Shown piece by piece: positions 38,757 to 47,759 of a stretch of DNA of 64,000 nt; position 1 is the first letter of the stretch; each line of letters starts with the position of its first letter. The notes under the pieces are model-generated. The model had not been told where the DNA came from and did not search any database. It worked only from the letters and a program-made list of their open reading frames with translations. Position numbers and translations under genes: made by a program. The stretch comes from Symbiodinium natans (lineage: Eukaryota > Sar > Dinophyceae > Suessiales > Symbiodiniaceae): positions 421,387-485,386 of the forward strand of contig CAJNDS010002277.1 in NCBI GenBank assembly GCA_905221605.1, written 5' to 3'.

Positions 38757-41700
38757 GGTTTAGGGTTTAGGGTTTAGGGTTTCAAACAGCGAGGATGAGG
38801 CCTGAGGAGGGCTTGGCAGGTGCAGAGCTTGTTTCATGGTTGCTTCTGTCTTGCAGGTATCTTGTAAGAGTTTCGTTGTCTCCTTCGGCGCTCTCACTTC
38901 ATTCTTCCTTAGTTTGAACTCCCAAACGCTGAAGTCCTTGCAAACAGAGTTGCCGCTAGACATGAAACATCAACAGAGCGCAAGAAGGGGCGCGAGGCAG
39001 GGTCCTTGCACTCACCTCTTTCAGCAAGGAACAGGACGAAACAGATCATTCAGTGAGGCATCCGGTACTGAACTACGATTTGCTTAAGAACCCCAAAAGA
39101 ACGAAAACAATCCCTATGTGAAGGTCTGGCTGTCTGTGACACCCCAAACCCTTCTTGCTAAACCCCTCTATGACAGCTGTCACAAGCCACAAGCAAGGTA
39201 TCCGGTACACACAAGAGGAGCGTTCCCTGCGCCTGCGACTGTGCGGTTTAGCGTTCAAGGAAGGCTTAGGGTTTAGGGTTTAGGGCTTAGGGCTTAGGGA
39301 GTAGGGCTCAGGGCTGAGGGGGTTTGGGGAGCCCCCCCGCCGCCTCCTCGCGCACATATTCTGCCTGAGGCGTGAGAGTGAGAGGAGATGCACTTCTTTC
39401 AAGTGTGTGGGAGCTTCTGGCTAAACCCTCACCCCTGCGCCCTGAACCCTCGACCTGCCCAAGCCCTAGCCTTCAGGTACAGGTGGGAGCCTTGTGGGGG
39501 TTTCCGCACATGGGTGGCGGGGGGCACCTTTTTTGGGGGGTCCCTTTCACGGAATTCTATTCTATCGGGGGGGTACACAAGGGTACCCCCCTCCCCCCCT
39601 CCCATATTTTGGGCAAGGGCCCTTATAAATCTACCCGAAAGCACTTCCGCCGAGGGTCGACATCTTCTGCAGTCATGACCTGAGTGGCATGGAGTTTCTT
39701 TCATGCTGGTCGGCAACAAACATACTGGCAATTGAGAGCTTAAGATTTTTTGAAGGATTGCCATGGAAGAGGTCGTGCGGAAATGCCAGCAAAAACAAGC
39801 CATCAACATCCGCGACGCAATCTGCTGACACTTGCCAGTGTTTTGAAGAACTACTTCCACAAACAACTCTTCTACTGCTCTCGGCCATACTCTCAGAGTG
39901 TTGAGTTACGGCTGGAGTGGCAACCCTTCTACACAAAGAGCTACAATGTGAGTACGACTGCCGGTCCTGACTTCTGTAGACATTGCAGGCGATCGCTTCA
40001 AATGATCGAAACCGTTGCTGGTGCTACTCTTAAACGGAGCTATGAGAAAAACACTGACTACAGGATCGAAGCATTCGTATAATCGGTCACGGCGCGATTT
40101 TCCTGAACAGGCCAGCGAAGTCTCAACATCAAAGCACATCCGCACTCCCAAAAGACATGGCACCCCTCCCTCCCAAAAAGGAACGCCAAACTCCTAAACC
40201 AGTCACCCTGCCCCAAGGAACCCCAAGTCTATACTCCCCTTAGAACCTTAATAAAAAGAATATTTTTTATATCCTCTTGGGTTTAATATTAACCAAAAAA
40301 GCAATTCCAAAGGGGGATATAGCCAAGCGCTTTCGCTCAGGCGAGTACATCCCAAACTCCGTCGCAAGCGAGCACGCAGATGCTGCCCGGCCTCGGACAA
40401 TTCAGGGCTTAGGGCAATACAGGGGCCTTAATCGGGTTTAGGGTTTAGGGTTTAGGGTTTAGGGTTTAGGGTTAGGACTATGAAGGGGGGGGGGGGGGGT
40501 CCTTATAGTAGAATTAGAAAGGGACCATAAGGGAATATCATTAGGAATTATTCCGACCCCCATGTTAGGGTAGGACTGTCCTGGCTTGTGTTCAACCGGT
40601 CCAGAGTTTTATGTGCTAAGGAAGTGGGTCAACTCACATCATGCCGCGTCACATCACCCCCCACCGATGCGCGGCCCCGAACTCACAACACATGAGCTTG
40701 AAGTCAGGGTTTAGGGTTTAGGGTTTAGGGTTTAGGGTTTAGGGTTTAGGGTTTAGGGTTTAGGGTTTAGGGTTTAGGGTTTAGGGTTTAGGGTTTAGGG
40801 TTTAGGGTTTAGGGTTTAGGGCATCACCGACAGTGACTTTTGTGACAATCCCCATTGCTTCGTGCACACGCGGTAAACAAGTTCACTTGCCATGCAGCGA
40901 CCAAACACTCCACGCCTAATCACCTGCTGTCAAACCACATGGTACGCCCAGCAAACAGTGCTGGGAACTGGTCAGCCATCAAAAAGAGCTTCGAATTCAA
41001 CAACAAGCAACATGTGCTCGCTTGAAAGTACAGTCAACCCGCAACTACATCGACCACGAGCTGTACCAGCCCCTGCTACAGAAAGGACATGCGGATGACA
41101 TAAGCACTGCTGCGCGTGGGTGCTTGGTGATATGGAAGGGGTTCAACACTGCAGTAGTAAGCTACTTGTTTGCCTGGTCGTTCCTCTGCAAGGTCCCTGA
41201 CAAACTTTGTGCTGTTTAAAGTTGCAGAATTTGGAGCTTACAATACTCAAGCTTGCGAGCATCACAGCCAGGCATTCGGAGACACTACCAAAAGATTCGC
41301 GCCGCATAAGCTCACCAACAAGTTGAAAAATGATGGGTGTTTCTGGTGCTGGGCCACTTACATCCACCAAGTACTCTTGAATGCCGGGAACTTGTCAGCC
41401 CTCATGGGCATGATTCCCCCAGCCGCTCGCTATCTGAAAGCCGACCAACGGAAAGTATCATCACCCACGGCCAAGCACCACGAGAAGAGCCGTTAAACTG
41501 CAACTACGTTCAGGAATCAACCACACATAGTGAGAACCCTTTGATGTGCGAACTCCTAGTCCTTCGTGGGCTCAGCAAGAACAAAAACATCTCGAACATC
41601 CTCCAGTCAAGAAGAAATCCTGCGCACTGAACTCGTGTGGAAAACTTGTGGGCCTGACAGCCTGCAGCGATTCCCTGAGAATTCGCGGGAAGATGCGACT

Positions 41701-42254
41701 TGTATGATTCATCCACACACCATCTTCGGTGTCTGGGACATGCACCAGAAGGTCATGAATCTGCTCTGCATGTACCGAAACATAGAACCTCTACTTGGAG
41801 GTTCATGGGTAGTTATGAGTGGGGATATAAGTAGGGTAACTCTAATAATATCTGGTTATAACCTTATTCAGGGTACTGATAACCCTACTTATATCTGCCC
41901 ATGCAACTTCAAGTGTCTGTCTAAGGTATGCCACTTGCAATCCGTTTCCCCCTAAAGCCCAGCCCGAGCGCAGGGGGCTGGCAGGAGATGGAATTCGGGG
42001 TGAGGGTCGGTTGGGGTTTAGGGTTTAGGGTTTGGGGTTTGGGGTTTAGGGTTTAGGGTGCAGGGTTTTGGGTTTAGGGTTTAGAGTTTGAGGTTTAGGG
42101 TTTAAGGTTTCGGGTTTAGACTGGAAGTCCAGAGACAAGACCCCAGCTGGAGGGACGGGATTTCGTAGATGTCCGGGACGCAGGATACCTGAGCCGAAGT
42201 CTAGTCCTTAAGAAGATGGATAATTCAGGGGCTTTTTTACATTTAGAATAGGGT

Positions 42255-42288
<34 letters not shown>

Positions 42289-44559
42289 ATGCTCGAATAA
42301 GTATATAGAGGCCACAAGGGAATACTACTAGTATTTATGTAGGGGTCATAAGGGAAAACTACGAGTAAAATATCGACCCCTATGCTATGCTGTCGGCATC
42401 GACCTACATGAATAGCGCTTGGTTATGCCGAATCCCTTCAGACAAGACGAGGTGAGTTGCGCCGAAGGACGGCGAACATGCTCTGCCAAAGCCACGGCTG
42501 TTGGCATGCATTCGCAGAAGTTGTCAAGGACAGAAACCCTAAACCCTAAACCCTAAACCCTACACCCTAAACCCTAAACCCTAAACCCTAAACCCTAAAC
42601 CCTAAACCCTTCCTCTTTGCCCTGTCCACTACTGGCGCATTCGAAGGGCATCGATCGCGCAGATCGGAAGAAGGCTGCCCGAGGGCGACCCGACGCGAGA
42701 CAGGCATGGAGTTGGACATACCACCTAAAGAGGACATGCCCTAAGACTTGCACCACAAGCCTGAACGGTTTAGGGTTTAGGGTTTAGGGTTTAGGGTTTA
42801 GGGTTTAGGGTTTAGGGTTTAGGGTTTGGGGTTTGGGTTTAGGGACCCCAAACCTGAACCCCAATAACCTAAACCCCAAACCCTAACACCCCAACCCCAA
42901 ACCTTAACCCATCCCTTCCTCACTGAGCCCGAGGCTTTCTGTTCGCTGGCAAGCCTTTGGCCTGAATGGGCACAAGGGTTTAGGCTTTAGGGTTTAGGGT
43001 TTAGGGTTTAGGGCTTAGGGTTTAGGGCTTACGGTTTAGAATTTAGCGTTTAGGGTTCCTGCTCATGCAACACAACCTCCTTGTCTGCGTAGGTGCATCT
43101 CCACCCACACCGAAAGGAAGAAGCTAGCTGAAACCCTGAACCCTAAACCCTAAATCCTAAACCCGACCCCCTGAAACTCAAATTCAAGGTCCTCGAACCC
43201 CCCCCTGCGAGTTCCAAGAGCATTAGGGTTTAGGGCTTAGGGTTTAGGGTTTAGGATTTAGGAGCAAACCCCGGCTCCCCACCATCTCCCTTGTACTCGA
43301 AGTCTCCCAGGCCACGGCTCACCTGCGCAGATCTTGTTTTGAGGTTTCGCTCAAGGTGGGTTTAGGGTTTAGGGTTTAGGGTTGAGGGTTGAGGGTTGAG
43401 GGTTTAGGGTTTAGGGTTTAGGGTTTAGGTTTAGGGCGTTTGGTGTTTAGAGTTTAGGTTTAGGGCGTTTGGTGTTTAGGGTTTAGGGTTTAGGGTTCAG
43501 GGTTTAGGGTTTAGGGTTTAGGGTTTAGGGTTTAGGGTTTAGGGTTTCGGGTTTAGGGAAAAATGTAGGGTTTGGGTTGAGGGATGATTGCGTACCTTGG
43601 GTACGGTTTGCCGTGCAACGGGCGTTTGCAGCAAGACCCCTAAGCCCTAATTTTGTGAAGCTTAAGGATGCGCGGGCACGTGGGCCCCCCAAGCCCCAAA
43701 CCCTAAGCCCTAAGCCCTGAGCCCTGAACCCCAAACCCTAAACCCTAAACCCTAAACCCTAAACCCTAAACCCTAAACCCTAAACCCTGGCAGCGAGCTG
43801 AGCTGGCGACGGCCAAGCTGCCATCCAACCGCGGCGGATCCTTGCCAGAGGGGTTGGGATCACCTCATGGGGAACCCATGATATCCAGATCATTCTGACT
43901 AGTGGGTTTAGGGTTTGGGGTTTAGGTCAGTGCAAGACGGCCAGGACATGCGACCAGACGTTCTTGGCTTACTTGAAGGCTCGTAATAGCTACTTTGACC
44001 CTAAACCCTCAACTTGAAACCCTAAACCCTTAACTAGGGGGTTTTCGGGTTTGGGTTGAGGGGTGTAGCATTTTAGGGTTGCAGGGTGTTTGAGCCTATA
44101 GGTTTAAGGAGTTTAGGGCTTAAGAAGTTTAGAGGTCTGGGGTTTACAGGTTTACCCTAAACCCTAAACCCTAAACCTTAAACCTTAAACCCTAAACCCT
44201 AAACCTTGAACCCTAAACCCTAAACCCTAAACCCTAAACCCTAAACCCTAAACCCTAAACCCTAAACGACCCAAAGCCGGAAGGCGCCAGCCTCCATGGT
44301 GGTGACGGAGCCTCCCGCGGCCTCGATGCGGAATTTCTCCGTGGGGTGGTCTGGCCTGCGAGCTTTTGGGGAACTCCGCAAGCTTTAGGGTTTAGGGTTT
44401 AGGGTTTAGGGTTTAGGGTTTAGGGTTTAGGGTTTAGGGTTTAGGGTTTAGGGTTTAGGGTTTAGGGTTTAGGGTTTAGGGTTTAGGGTTTAGGGTTTCG
44501 GGTGTTATTGACATTTTTTGGAGGACGGAAAGAAGCCGAAACTCTGAAGCCCCAAAAAC
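37831..44559 (-). CDS. PPM/PP2C-type Ser/Thr phosphatase gene, at least 11 exons
   Basis: The minus strand carries PP2C motifs in family order: PDHPTEKFRIEAAGG (exon 44268), PPRLDGSLAV (43786), VSCVPDIYEIP (42142), CVLACDGVWDVL (40343), DVAAELLRLCLKKHL (38553), SRDNMTCMILQLED (38188). PP2Cs are metal-dependent Ser/Thr phosphatases; the Asp of DGVWD and of SRDN are metal-binding residues in the family. Splice phases agree at 44513/44268, 44268/43786, 42924/42142, 42142/40343 and 38188/37831. Uncertain joints: 43786/43168 (one base off, at a G run), 39330/38553 and 38553/38188 (no canonical donor). The N-terminal part with the first metal-binding motif was not found. Introns hold telomere arrays and F2, F4, F8 and F12 elements. 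Confidence 0.85.
38111..38185. mobile_element. F12 element, partial, inside a PP2C intron
   Basis: The right end GCGGGGTTCTTAAGCAAC and the CATTGCCCTTATAATCAGG segment match the F12 core at 25185. A TA microsatellite (38058-38112) precedes it. On the coding strand GTTGCTTAAG starts the intron after exon 38188. Confidence 0.65.
38188..38282 (-). CDS. PP2C exon: SRDNMT motif
   Basis: 95 nt. Reads PGSSRKPMPRNSRDNMTCMI then LQLEDC. The DNMT motif provides the last metal ligand of PP2C. Acceptor TTCTTAAG after the array; donor GTTGCTTAAG is the tip of an F12 element. Confidence 0.85.
38553..38634 (-). CDS. PP2C exon: helix before DNMT
   Basis: 82 nt. Reads EPPVDLGDVAAELLRLCLKK, the A-x-x-L-x-x-x-CL-K pattern typical upstream of DNMT. 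GTTTAGGG would be the canonical donor but is out of phase; a GA donor one codon earlier would restore phase. Confidence 0.75.
38644..38798. repeat. TTTAGGG/TTGAGGG array flanked by a 20-bp direct repeat
   Basis: TTTCAAAACAGCGAGGATGA (38644) and TTTCAAACAGCGAGGATGA (38780) bracket the array, differing by one base. It lies just upstream of the PP2C exon 38553-38634 on the coding strand. Confidence 0.8.
39330..39364 (-). CDS. PP2C exon: short piece after DGVWD
   Basis: CTCACGCCTCAG acceptor, then AEYVREEAAGGL, consistent with the EA-x-x-(F/Y)V segment after DGVWD. A G7 run at its end hides the donor. Confidence 0.55.
39372..40082 (+). CDS. Plus-strand open segments inside a PP2C intron (tentative)
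   Basis: Plus is open over 39750-40082 and includes QSVELRLEWQPFYTKSYN followed by a GTGAGT donor, then an ACATTGCAG acceptor and RSLQMIETVAGATLKRSYEK. RLEWQPFY faintly resembles PA200/Blm10 proteasome activators, but this is weak. GC is lower than in the PP2C exons. It may be a nested gene or a captured fragment. Confidence 0.35.
40230..40322. mobile_element. F4 element in a PP2C intron
   Basis: CTATACTCCCCTTAGAACC to CAAAGGGGGATATAG. It lies about 20 bp from the DGVWD exon. Confidence 0.85.
40343..40382 (-). CDS. PP2C exon: ACDGVWDV motif
   Basis: 40 nt. GCCGGGCAG acceptor, one base, then ICVLACDGVWDVL, the most diagnostic PP2C motif. Joins exon 42142 exactly (GG + C). The donor may be GC (GCCTGA) or GT four codons earlier. 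Confidence 0.88.
40427..40567. mobile_element. F2 element containing a TTTAGGG array
   Basis: ACAGGGGCC at left and TTCCGACCCCCATGTTA at right. The array (40434-40472) sits where other F2 copies have AATAGGGTTTGGGG, so it may have grown from that seed. A G12 run follows. Confidence 0.75.
40707..40822. repeat. TTTAGGG array in a PP2C intron
   Basis: About 16 perfect units. Confidence 0.95.
40880..41500 (+). CDS. Open segments of unknown gene inside a PP2C intron (strand uncertain)
   Basis: Plus reads NYIDHELYQPLLQKGHADDI and, after a GTTGCAG acceptor, KLTNKLKNDGCFWCWATYIH. Minus over 41242-41349 reads FQLVGELMRRESFGSVSECL with a GTAAGC donor. Lower GC than the PP2C exons. Either strand could be coding; both cannot be PP2C. 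Confidence 0.35.
41792..41915. mobile_element. F1 TIR element
   Basis: TACTTGGAGGTTCATGGGTA at left, CCCATGCAACTTCAAGT at right; core GTTATAACCTTATTCAGGGT. Confidence 0.85.
42142..42188 (-). CDS. PP2C exon: VSCVPD motif
   Basis: 47 nt. TTCGGCTCAG acceptor, VSCVPDIYEIPSLQLG, GTCTTGTC donor. The VSCVPD segment normally lies 10-15 residues before ACDG, which is where the next exon begins. Confidence 0.88.
42222..42386. mobile_element. F2 element with a 31-base G run
   Basis: TTCAGGGGCTTTTTTACATT at left and TATCGACCCCTATGCT at right. The G run spans 42257-42287 after AGAATAGGGTTT. Confidence 0.75.
42537..42612. repeat. CCCTAAA array
   Basis: About ten units; the following block (42613-42765) is open on minus (VCPTPCLSRVGSPSGSLLPI) but does not fit the PP2C phase chain. 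Confidence 0.9.
42924..42961 (-). CDS. PP2C exon before VSCVPD
   Basis: 38 nt. GTGCCCATTCAG acceptor and canonical GTGAGG donor. Reads QRLASEQKASGS in the frame that joins exon 42142 in phase 0, like the L-x-x-EQK-V segment of PP2Cs. Confidence 0.65.
43168..43204 (-). CDS. Possible PP2C exon: GGFEDLEFEF
   Basis: Acceptor CTCGCAG runs into seven G residues, then GFEDLEFEFQG, resembling the GD-(F/Y)-x-(F/Y)K segment after LAVSRA. The phase is one base off relative to exon 43786; the G run could hold an indel. Confidence 0.5.
43365..43557. repeat. TTTAGGG array with GGGTTGA and TTTGGTG variants
   Basis: About 190 bp; contains a 30-bp duplication GGTTTAGGGCGTTTGGTGTTTAG. Confidence 0.85.
43786..43840 (-). 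CDS. PP2C exon: RLDGSLAV motif
   Basis: 55 nt. CTGGCAAG acceptor, DPPRLDGSLAVASSARCQ, GTTTAGGG donor from the array. Phase 0 with exon 44268. The usual SRA/SRS after LAV is changed to ASSA, or this part lies within the intron. Confidence 0.8.
44156..44267 (-). repeat. Array forming the 5' end of a PP2C intron
   Basis: Plus-strand CCCTAAA; on the coding strand it begins GTTTAGGG directly after codon GTC of exon 44268 and the frame resumes at 43840. Confidence 0.8.
44268..44355 (-). CDS. PP2C exon: DHPTEKFRIEAAGG motif
   Basis: 88 nt. AAGCTCGCAG acceptor, PDHPTEKFRIEAAGGSVTTM then EAGAFRLWV, and a GTTTAGGG donor. Matches the PP2C DHKP-x-x-E-x-x-RI-x-x-GG segment. Confidence 0.88.
44356..44512 (-). 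repeat. Array forming a 157-bp PP2C intron in the CCCTAAA sense
   Basis: On the coding strand: GTCAATAACACCCGAAACCC, then about 16 CCCTAAA units, then 37 nt ending CTCGCAG. Removing it joins AT + G in frame. Confidence 0.8.
44513..44559 (-). CDS. PP2C exon preceding DHP motif
   Basis: 47 nt. AATCCTTGCAG acceptor, VFGASEFRLLSVLQK, GTCAAT donor. It replaces the usual GDSRAVL strand (GASEFRLL), as in many divergent protist PP2Cs. Confidence 0.7.
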
Positions 44560-44612
44560 CTGCAAGGATTCTACGCCCAGGGCCTCAACTGAGAAGCCCG
44601 ACCACCCTTACC

Positions 44613-44728
44613 TACTTGGAGGTACATGGGCAGTTGTGAGTAGGGATAAAATTGCCCCCCAAGTTAGGCTATGAGTATAGTTACCCTACTTACATCCCTA
44701 CCTATAACTACCCATGAATCTCCAAGTA
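44613..44728. mobile_element. F1 TIR element
   Basis: TACTTGGAGGTACATGGGCA at left, ACCCATGAATCTCCAAGTA at right. Confidence 0.88.
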
Positions 44729-44831
44729 GAGGAGCCCTGCAGGTTGTCTGAAAAAAACCAAAGCAAAAAAGGCACGTTAAGGCACGTCTGCCTCCCTGGT
44801 GCACGGGAGGGAAAGCCTCAAACCCTTAAAC

Positions 44832-44935
44832 TTGGGATGATTCTCCCTTATCCCAACAGTCCTCCATTGATTGTCGTACCCCCCCCCATGATAATCCCTA
44901 TTAAGGACTGCTAGAAAAAGGGGGAACATCCCAAC
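44832..44935. mobile_element. F5 element
   Basis: TTGGGATGATTCTCCCTTAT at left and AAGGACTG...GGGGGAACATCCCAA at right; matches 54511 and 59641. Confidence 0.7.
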
Positions 44936-44949
44936 CCTAAACTTGAAAA

Positions 44950-45026
44950 CCCTTTGAAGGGGGCCAGAAGCAGAAGCGCCCGGGTTCAAAAACAGGCCAA
45001 GCTTGGCGCTGAGGGCTTCTTTGACA
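44950..45026 (-). CDS. Exon, perhaps PP2C upstream part
   Basis: Reads VKEALSAKLGLFLNPGASAS then GPLQR on minus. Position fits the segment before the phosphatase core but no diagnostic motif is present. Confidence 0.4.
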
Positions 45027-45229
45027 CTTCAAGGGGCTTTTGGTGTTCATCGTTTAGGGTTAATGTTAGATGTAGAAGCGTAGGCAGTTGTTCGGGTTTA
45101 GGTTCTCAAGCCCCCTACTGGTAGGAGCCAGTGGGGTTCACAAGGAAACTCAATCCCAAAAGTGAACCAGGGTGCTGGTGAACCATGCTTAGAGGTTAAA
45201 AGCCGAAAGTCGAAAGTGCCCCTGTTTTG

Positions 45230-45330
45230 AAGGGCAGACGGTATGTTCAGTGCCGGGCTTGTGGTCGATGGTTTCCATCACCACCGGAAACCTGGGCATC
45301 AGGAAAGGCAGGCAACCCGACACAAACAGC
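45230..45330 (-). CDS. Exon with DHKPGTE string
   Basis: Minus reads LPFLMPRFPVVMETIDHKPG then TEHTVC. T-x-DHKP-x-x-E is a PP2C motif, yet the same position is already filled by exon 44268, so this may be a duplicated exon, a decayed paralogue or chance. Confidence 0.4.
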
Positions 45331-45345
45331 TGGCAGAGTGCCTGT

Positions 45346-45466
45346 TAGGGATCCAGATTTAGGAGACCCTTGGGGATATAGACCCTCTGAATAAGGTCCC
45401 TGTTTAAGAGAGCCACAAGAGGGTTCAGAAGGGGTCCCCTTTAAGGGTCCCCCTTATCCTACCTAG
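45346..45466. mobile_element. F9 element
   Basis: Second F9 copy; GGGGATATAGACCCTCTGAA to GGGTCCCCCTTATCC. Confidence 0.8.
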
Positions 45467-45469
45467 GAC

Positions 45470-45553
45470 CTGTGGCTTCCAGGTCATCTCCTAACACGTG
45501 CACCCGCCTCCCGAGGGCCTCTTGTATTCTGTTGAATTCCGAGCTCAGCTGCT
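45470..45553 (-). CDS. Exon, unknown helical protein
   Basis: 84 nt, CTGCTTTCTAG acceptor, GTCCTAGG donor at the edge of F9. Reads QLSSEFNRIQEALGRRVHVL then GDDLEAT. Confidence 0.65.
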
Positions 45554-45659
45554 CTAGAAAGCAGAGCACCACCCAGAAGCCACGCACACAACAGCCAACA
45601 GCGAAACCCGTTTTTTGCCCACCGGCGACTCCTGAAAGCACACAAGGCTGTTGTTCAGA

Positions 45660-45733
45660 GGCCTTTTTGGGGGGGGGCTTCGGTGCTTGCTTGGGGCGCC
45701 CAGGTCTGCTGGATCTCTTTATCAGCCCAGAAC
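45660..45733 (-). CDS. Exon, unknown protein
   Basis: GTCTCTTTTTCTAG acceptor, FWADKEIQQTWAPQASTEAP. A G/C run blurs the 3' end. Confidence 0.6.
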
Positions 45734-45799
45734 CTAGAAAAAGAGACGATCAGTGCCCTGAGCTCGAAAGAACTGCACCTCGAATCTTCAAAGCCTAAA

Positions 45800-45893
45800 G
45801 CCTAGACTGTACGTCTGGCACGGCTGCGGCAGTTTTGGGGGACACGACCTCAATCGCGCCGGCCACATTTTGCTCTTTGCGCATCGCACTCGT
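45800..45893 (-). CDS. Exon, unknown protein
   Basis: GGCCTTTCTCAG acceptor, then TSAMRKEQNVAGAIEVVSPK and TAAAVPDVQS. Confidence 0.6.
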
Positions 45894-46380
45894 CTGAGAA
45901 AGGCCCGCTACTCTAACCCTACGCCGGTCCAACCATGAGCCAACCCCGACCCTCCTCCGAGAACATCAGAATCCACACCACGCTCCACTTCGGCACTTAG
46001 TGTCTTCGAAGAGGAAGGCTAATCTTTGCGTGTCAACAACTTTGAATTGAATACCCTAATTACACCACATAAACTACCACATAGTGCTTCACTCCCCTCC
46101 CCGCAACCCGCAAAAAAAGGGAGGCCGCTCACGCAGCAGCCTGCGGGTTAACCTTCCGAATTTCCGCGTACTCCTCAGGGCCCCAAACACACTTCCATCA
46201 ACCGCCGGCAGCCGAAACCCTAAACCCTCAAACACACCTGCGACCCTGCCCTATGTTCCAGCATATGCCTAAGCTGGAAGCTCCCGATGAGCAACCTGGA
46301 ACCATGGGTTCCGTGAACCCCAAGATCTTAATTAACGCCAAAACCTTAAACCCCAGCCCTACACCTCCCGTAGGCTACTT
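45894..46380. other. Unique region, no firm gene
   Basis: Lower-GC, few array units. Plus frames at 46084-46272 and 46253-46522 lack support. Confidence 0.4.
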
Positions 46381-46382
46381 AA

Positions 46383-46490
46383 AGAAAAGAAGAGGGAGAG
46401 GGAGAGGGAGAGGGAGAGGGAGAGGAAGAGGGAGAGGGAGAGGGAGAGGGAGAGAGAGAGAGAGAGAGATATGTATGTATATATATATAT
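46383..46490. repeat. GGGAGA polypurine tract, then TA microsatellite
   Basis: About twelve GGGAGA hexamers run into (GA)n, then (TA)n. Confidence 0.95.
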
Positions 46491-46559
46491 ATGTATCCAC
46501 CGACCCCCATCGGCATCAGTGAAAACTCACCCCTGCAGTAGCCCCACCGCCCTACTCTG

Positions 46560-47740
46560 AGAGCCTGCCTCCCCCCTCTAGTGTAATTGCTTCCCTGCTG
46601 TGGACGAACCGCCCCCACCACCCTCACAGCACCGCCCTACTCTGAATGCTCGCCCATGCAACATTGATTTCAAGAGCATCCGCGCACGCCCCACAGGCCG
46701 TCCCTCCCCCCCCCCTCCGCAGGCCCTTGTGCTGTGGATGAGTGATTCCGAGGCCTCCAGCACACGCCCTTTAGGATTTGCGCGGGGCCCTTCGGGAGGC
46801 CTCCAAAACGGCATCACAGGGGCTGCAAAACGCGATGGTACGAAAAGCACGAAAACCTCGCAAAAAACCATGGGTTTTTTACGAAAAAACGAGGCCCCCA
46901 AACACCCGCAACACCTCATTAAACCCTCACGGGCGCGCATCATCGACCCTGGCTTTTCACATCGGGTGTGCACCAGGCCGAAGTTCCATTTTTCAGGGTT
47001 TGGGGGGGGCGGGGGGGTACCGGAAGCCCAAAACCAGGGGAGCATCATGAGCATCAGCAGCTGCGGCGCGCGGCCTCAAATCAGAAAAAAATGCCGAAGA
47101 ACGCTGAAAAATGCCATGCTTTTTTAATGGGGTTTTTCACGCGCACCTCCGAACCCCACCCTTGTTGCCCTTGTCCCGCCTCCAAAGTGAGCATCATCGA
47201 AACCCATGTCGGGGGGGGGGGGGCGGGGGTCTGCTGATGCTGCTGATGCGCGGGGTCCGGGGGCATCATCGAGCTATCGCAGAGGCCTTCGGGCCCGCGA
47301 CACAAAGACCCAGCTGATTCTCATGATGCTTTTCTGGGCGGGGTTTCCAAGAGGAGAAAACCTCGTAAATATCGAGTGTTTTTGGGGTCCGCGAAAACAC
47401 GCCCCTAAACTCGCTCATTTCACGCGCTCGAACGGCATCATGCCCACAAAACAGCCGAAAAGCAATGCCCTGCATACCCTTAAGGGCATTCGGGGTGTTG
47501 CTTTCCGGTGCTTGTGGGCATGCAACCGTTCCAGCACATAGAATCGGCGTGTTTAGGGGAGTCTCGGAGGCTGGGGGAGGCCGCTGATGCTCATGATGCT
47601 CCCTTTCATCGTGGTTGAATGGCTTCCCAGCCGAAAAAAGGCGTGTTTGCGGCATTTTCTAAGGATTTTCAAGGAAACACGCGTGTTTAGGATGTGTTTA
47701 AGGCTCTCAAACCAACCCCACTGATGCTCCTGATGCGGGT
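46560..47740. repeat. Tract rich in CATCATGAGCATC-like motifs
   Basis: GCATCATGAGCATCAGCAGC (47042) and related strings at about 46936, 47188, 47233, 47263, 47315, 47437, 47583 and 47722 recur in both orientations, separated by GC-rich spacers containing AAAAAACC or GTTTTTTACG. No telomere arrays occur here. Frames on both strands are open for long distances and are not trusted. Confidence 0.55.
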
Positions 47741-47759
47741 GCGCGCGGGCGCGTGCGGG

